Shown here: positions 6,283 to 7,830 of the stretch, piece by piece
Numbering within the stretch: the first letter of the stretch is position 1
Layout of the letters: each line of letters opens with the position of its first letter
DNA from: an uncultured Caldimicrobium sp.
GTDB taxonomy: Bacteria; Desulfobacterota; Thermodesulfobacteria; Thermodesulfobacteriales; Thermodesulfobacteriaceae
Assembly (NCBI GenBank): GCA_938091475.1
Contig: CALLJI010000157.1
Span: 1-7,830, forward strand
Reading direction: 5' to 3'
Length of the DNA: 7,830 nucleotides
Made by a program: the position numbers and the translations under genes
Notes under the pieces: model-generated
Seen by the model: only the letters and a program-made list of their open reading frames with translations
Told to the model about the DNA's origin: nothing
The model's database searches: none

Positions 6283-6901
6283 CTTCCACCTTCCCAAAAT
6301 TTTTATAGAGATAAATAATGCGCTGTAAAAGGGATAAAGCAGTTAACAAAGTGATTAGTTTAATCCCAAAGCTTAGCCCAAATTCAAAATGAGCTTTTTC
6401 TAAAATAGTAAAAAAACAAAGGGTAAGATGAGTCTCAGGGCGACCAAAAAATCCGACTCCTTCTAAGGGATCCATAATTTTACCTTTAATTCTCACTTCA
6501 AAACCTATTTCTGAATAAACCACAGGTTTGATAAAGGAATGGAGCATAGAAAGAGTGACAGCTAAAATAGCCATAGTGGGACTTGCATAAATAAAACCTA
6601 TCACTCCAAGCACCAAGCCATCTACCCACTTATCAGCTAACCAATCAAAGACCGCTCCAAACTTGGTTGGTCTATCCATAAAACGAGCAACAGCACCATC
6701 TACTAAATCAAGTATTCCAGATAAAATCAAAAGAAATAGCCCTGCCACCAGGTTATCATAATAATAAGCCAAAGCAGAAGCTGAGCCCGCAAGAAGAGAA
6801 AAAAGGGTTATAACATTAGGAGGTGTTTTGGTTTTATAAAAAACATAGGCAAAGGGATGGTAAAATCTTTTTAAAGTTTCTCTTTTTCCTGTTAAATTCA
6901 T
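6275..6901 (-). CDS. CDP-alcohol phosphatidyltransferase, archaetidylinositol/phosphatidylinositol-phosphate synthase-like
   Basis: This integral membrane enzyme transfers a phosphatidyl-type group from a CDP-lipid (or CDP-alcohol) to an acceptor alcohol, with Mg2+. It has 208 residues from the ATG at 6901-6899. The full signature DxxDGxxAR...GxxxDxxxD is present: D65, D68, G69, A72, R73, G82, D86, D90. Hydrophobic segments lie at about 31-47, 51-64, 94-118, 156-168 and 180-197, and the polar N-terminus contains TPPNVITLFS. GRPE (153-156) in the C-terminal half, with the overall length, resembles archaeal-type inositol-phosphate synthases more than PgsA or CdsA-linked PssA; that subfamily call is tentative. 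A TTG at 6907 is an alternative start two codons upstream, but the promoter places transcription start near the ATG. It is first in an operon with the RIB7-like reductase. Confidence 0.82.
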   Translation of the reverse strand: MNLTGKRETLKRFYHPFAYVFYKTKTPPNVITLFSLLAGSASALAYYYDNLVAGLFLLILSGILDLVDGAVARFMDRPTKFGAVFDWLADKWVDGLVLGVIGFIYASPTMAILAVTLSMLHSFIKPVVYSEIGFEVRIKGKIMDPLEGVGFFGRPETHLTLCFFTILEKAHFEFGLSFGIKLITLLTALSLLQRIIYLYKNFGKVEDE

Positions 6902-6909
6902 ATTCAATT

Positions 6910-6938
6910 ATTTTATAGGGGGACAAGCACCTTGTCAA
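6910..6938 (-). promoter_or_regulatory. Promoter of the phosphatidyltransferase-reductase operon, leaderless arrangement
   Basis: On the minus strand, consensus TTGACA (6938-6933) is followed after 17 bp by TAAAAT (6915-6910). The -10 box ends 8 nt before the ATG at 6901, and no Shine-Dalgarno is present. An alternative TATAAA (6917-6912) has a 15-bp spacer. The near-consensus sequence makes this the best promoter in the window. Confidence 0.75.
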
Positions 6939-6944
6939 GCTTGA
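6922..6944. promoter_or_regulatory. Overlapping palindromes across the -35 box, operator candidate
   Basis: GACAAG (6922-6927) and CTTGTC (6931-6936) form a perfect inverted repeat with a 3-bp spacer, and TCAAGCTTGA (6935-6944) is a perfect 10-bp palindrome. Together they cover the -35 box (6933-6938) and part of the promoter spacer. A repressor bound here would block the promoter; no regulator gene is in view. Confidence 0.4.
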
Positions 6945-7014
6945 AAAAGAATGTTCCAAATGTGGATTTAAAAAGTCCCTCTCAGGCAGGGGCAAGACCT
7001 GCTCCTACATTTTT

Positions 7015-7036
7015 GGGGCGATTCGTGAATCGCCCC
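7015..7036. repeat. Palindromic unit B2, GATTC class
   Basis: GGGGCGATTC (7015-7024) pairs over 10 bp with GAATCGCCCC (7027-7036) around a GT loop, followed by TAC. Against unit A2 (786-807), both sides of one stem pair have changed (A:T to G:C). Confidence 0.85.
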
Positions 7037-7109
7037 TACGCCAAAAATCTCTTGGGCACGACAAGGCGAGCCCCTACACTATTATATTTTTGGTTATAAA
7101 AAACTGTAG

Positions 7110-7129
7110 GGGCACAGCATGCTGTGCCC
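7110..7129. repeat. Palindromic unit B4, perfect 20-bp palindrome
   Basis: GGGCACAGCA (7110-7119) is followed by its exact reverse complement (7120-7129). The unit is preceded by GTAG and followed by AGAGAATTTGAAAA. It belongs to the same class as 923-942 and 7333-7352. Confidence 0.88.
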
Positions 7130-7153
7130 AGAGAATTTGAAAAATTTTCGTAG

Positions 7154-7173
7154 GGGCAAATCACGCTTTGCCC
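7154..7173. repeat. Palindromic unit B5, CAAA class
   Basis: GGGCAAA (7154-7160) pairs with TTTGCCC (7167-7173) around TCACGC, after a GTAG edge. The same 7-bp stem recurs at 7295-7301/7308-7314 with a different loop (TAACAC). Confidence 0.8.
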
Positions 7174-7233
7174 AAAGAATATAAAAATGTATGGGCTCAT
7201 CTTGCTGTGCCCAAAAGATTTAAAAATGGTAGC

Positions 7234-7251
7234 CGCAGGCTTTAGCCTGCG
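7234..7251. repeat. Palindromic unit B7, CGCAGGCT class
   Basis: CGCAGGCT (7234-7241) pairs perfectly with AGCCTGCG (7244-7251) around TT. It lacks the GGGGC edge of its neighbours and starts with GGTAGC, so it is a different stem class in the same array. Confidence 0.8.
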
Positions 7252-7264
7252 AAGAATTATGGTA

Positions 7265-7286
7265 GGGGCAATTCACGAATTGCCCC
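7265..7286. repeat. Palindromic unit B8, AATTC class, opposite orientation
   Basis: GGGGCAATTC (7265-7274) pairs with GAATTGCCCC (7277-7286) around AC, preceded by GTA. The loop AC is the complement of the GT loop at 7025-7026, and the GTA edge is on the left instead of TAC on the right, so the unit is inverted relative to A2 and B2. Confidence 0.82.
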
Positions 7287-7332
7287 GATTTGTGGGGCAA
7301 ATAACACTTTGCCCAGAAATAAAAATTCGTAG

Positions 7333-7352
7333 GGGCTCAGCATGCTGAGCCC
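7333..7352. repeat. Palindromic unit B9, perfect 20-bp palindrome
   Basis: GGGCTCAGCA (7333-7342) is followed by its exact reverse complement (7343-7352), after a GTAG edge and before AAAAATTAAA. It differs from 7110-7129 by a T:A for A:T pair at arm position 5. Confidence 0.88.
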
Positions 7353-7396
7353 AAAAATTAAACATCGTATAAGCAGCCCTTGCGGGTGCCCTTAAT

Positions 7397-7416
7397 GGGC
7401 ACGGCATGCCGTGCCC
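7397..7416. repeat. Palindromic unit B11, perfect 20-bp palindrome
   Basis: GGGCACGGCA (7397-7406) is followed by its exact reverse complement (7407-7416), then CTAC. It is the counterpart of 863-882 with one compensatory pair change. Confidence 0.88.
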
Positions 7417-7428
7417 CTACAAAAAAAT

Positions 7429-7449
7429 GGGCAGGGGCAAGCCCTGCCC
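7429..7449. repeat. Palindromic unit B12, GCAGGG class
   Basis: GGGCAGGG (7429-7436) pairs with CCCTGCCC (7442-7449) around GCAAG. The same stem is at 7629-7636/7641-7648 with loop GAAG, and at 755-775 with one G-T wobble. Confidence 0.82.
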
Positions 7450-7466
7450 CTACGAAATACCCTTTG

Positions 7467-7644
7467 GGCACGGCGGTGCGGAGCCCTTACGAAATATTGG
7501 GGCAGGGGCAAGCCAAGCCCCTACAAAAAACCCTTTGGGCAAGACAAGGCGAGCCTACAGATAAAACTCCCTTGGGCTACAATAAAAACCTTCTCGGCAC
7601 GGCGGTGCGGAGCCCCTACGAAATATTGGGGCAGGGGAAGCCCT
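7467..7644. repeat. Direct repeat of about 48 bp, offset about 129 bp, inside cluster B
   Basis: The segment 7467-7514 (GGCACGGCGGTGCGGAGCCC, then a TACGAAATATTGGGGCAGGGG linker-unit junction) recurs at 7596-7642 with only a few differences. It includes the linker as well as the units, so it reflects duplication of a block and not independent insertion of units. Confidence 0.7.
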
Positions 7645-7717
7645 GCCCTTACAATCAAAATCTTAGGGCACGGTATACCCCCACCAAAATTGTAACTGCA
7701 ATAGGTTGTATGATCTA

Positions 7718-7746
7718 TTGTCTATCCAAAGGTTGGGTATTAAAAT
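7718..7746 (+). promoter_or_regulatory. Candidate thiE promoter
   Basis: TTGTCT (7718-7723) and TAAAAT (7741-7746) are separated by 17 bp, which would start transcription around 7753 and leave a leader of about 20 nt. An inverted repeat CAATAG (7699-7704)/CTATTG (7715-7720) overlaps the -35 box, and a 7-bp hairpin (7723-7729/7733-7739) fills the spacer. No TPP riboswitch elements are recognisable. Confidence 0.4.
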
Positions 7747-7773
7747 GTTAAAAAATGCTTAGGGGTATAAAGA

Positions 7774-7830
7774 ATGGATAATCCAAGGCAGACAAATCTC
7801 AGAGGCCTATATGTAATAACGGATAAAGAA
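7774..7830 (+). CDS. thiE: Thiamine-phosphate synthase, N-terminal fragment
   Basis: Only 19 codons lie in the window: MDNPRQTNLRGLYVITDKE. LRGLYVITD near the N-terminus is the first beta-strand motif of ThiE (LxGLYxITD), which joins HMP-pyrophosphate and thiazole phosphate to make thiamine monophosphate. AGGGG (7761-7765) lies 8 nt before the ATG as a likely Shine-Dalgarno, and an in-frame TAA at 7768-7770 rules out an upstream start. A related TIM-barrel paralogue such as TenI shares this motif, so the call rests on a short stretch. Confidence 0.65.
   Translation, partial: MDNPRQTNLRGLYVITDKE

Larger units (their letters stand above)
6985..7680. repeat. Repeat cluster B: about 18 heterogeneous GC-rich palindromic units
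   Basis: This fills most of the gene-free 6902-7773 interval. Stems or unit cores: 6985-7003, 7015-7036, 7054-7072 (outer stem only), 7110-7129, 7154-7173, 7193-7212 (outer stem only), 7234-7251, 7265-7286, 7295-7314, 7333-7352, 7373-7390 (degraded), 7397-7416, 7429-7449, 7466-7486, 7505-7521, 7537-7555, 7596-7615, 7629-7648, and fragments at 7572-7580 and 7665-7680. Linkers are A/T rich. Units with GTAGGGGC on the left dominate 7107-7352; units with CCCCTAC on the right dominate 6985-7080 and 7397-7650. Open frames through here (for example 7380-7751) translate into repeated GTAxRSPY- and QGQAKP-like peptides from the repeat itself and are not genes. Confidence 0.88.

Noticed and set aside
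6282..6297. Upstream ATG (6297) as start of the RIB7-like reductase
   Set aside because: It adds five residues (MGRWK) not typical of the family, whose N-terminus matches from the Met at 6282, which also has a better-placed ribosome-binding site.
6985..7680. CRISPR array
   Set aside because: Units are palindromic, vary in sequence and orientation, and are irregularly spaced by A/T-rich linkers; there is no constant repeat with unique spacers and no cas gene.
755..7680. Composite transposon bounded by clusters A and B
   Set aside because: No transposase and no target-site duplication are visible, and the genes between are ordinary metabolic genes. Collinearity of the clusters is reported, but mobility is not claimed.
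7380..7751. Plus-strand open frames of 123 and 94 codons across cluster B
   Set aside because: Both frames translate the same palindromic repeat into low-complexity Gly/Ala/Pro/Lys-rich peptide, in two registers at once, with no ribosome-binding site and no recognisable domain.
7681..7773. TPP riboswitch upstream of thiE
   Set aside because: No CTGAGA-type or other conserved THI-box core is seen, and the likely leader is only about 20 nt.

Overview
The window looks like a chromosomal segment of a low-GC thermophilic bacterium. The lysine-, glutamate- and isoleucine-rich proteins, the bacterial rsmE, acs and thiE genes, and an archaeal-type two-gene unit (CDP-alcohol phosphatidyltransferase plus RIB7/ArfC-like pyrimidine reductase) would fit Thermodesulfobacteriota such as Caldimicrobium or Thermodesulfobacterium. 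That placement is an inference from protein character, not a database match.

Layout from left to right: (1) rsmE, minus strand, 650 down to the window edge, with its 3' end missing; (2) a divergent intergenic region (651-1045) holding about seven GC-rich palindromic repeat units (cluster A); (3) mtaD, an MTA/SAH deaminase, plus strand; (4) acs, acetyl-CoA synthetase, plus strand, with a strong Shine-Dalgarno; (5) a terminator-like hairpin, then an iron-type alcohol dehydrogenase, plus strand, whose 3' end overlaps the next, opposing gene by 13 bp; (6) a minus-strand operon of a CDP-alcohol phosphatidyltransferase followed by the RIB7-like reductase, with the two overlapping by 8 bp; (7) a gene-free stretch of about 870 bp (6902-7773), mostly a second and larger array of palindromic units (cluster B); (8) the first 19 codons of thiE, plus strand, running off the right edge.

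Functionally the genes are housekeeping and metabolic. RsmE modifies 16S rRNA. MtaD recycles the methylthioadenosine or S-adenosylhomocysteine left over from SAM-using reactions. Acs activates acetate, and the dehydrogenase next to it may interconvert aldehydes and alcohols. RIB7 acts in flavin synthesis, ThiE in thiamine synthesis, and the phosphatidyltransferase in lipid head-group attachment. There is no evidence that they form one pathway.

The most unusual content is the two repeat clusters. Each unit has fixed ends (GTAGGGGC on one side, GCCCAAAG on the other) around a core that differs between units yet usually stays self-complementary. Several pairs of units differ by compensatory base-pair changes, and one unit looks like an intermediate with a single mismatch. 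Cluster A and the first part of cluster B carry the same unit classes in the same order and orientation, about 6.2 kb apart. A second theme is promoter placement: rsmE, mtaD and the phosphatidyltransferase each have a TAnnnT -10 box 7-8 nt before the ATG and no Shine-Dalgarno, which suggests leaderless mRNAs. No transposase, CRISPR, rRNA or tRNA gene is visible.
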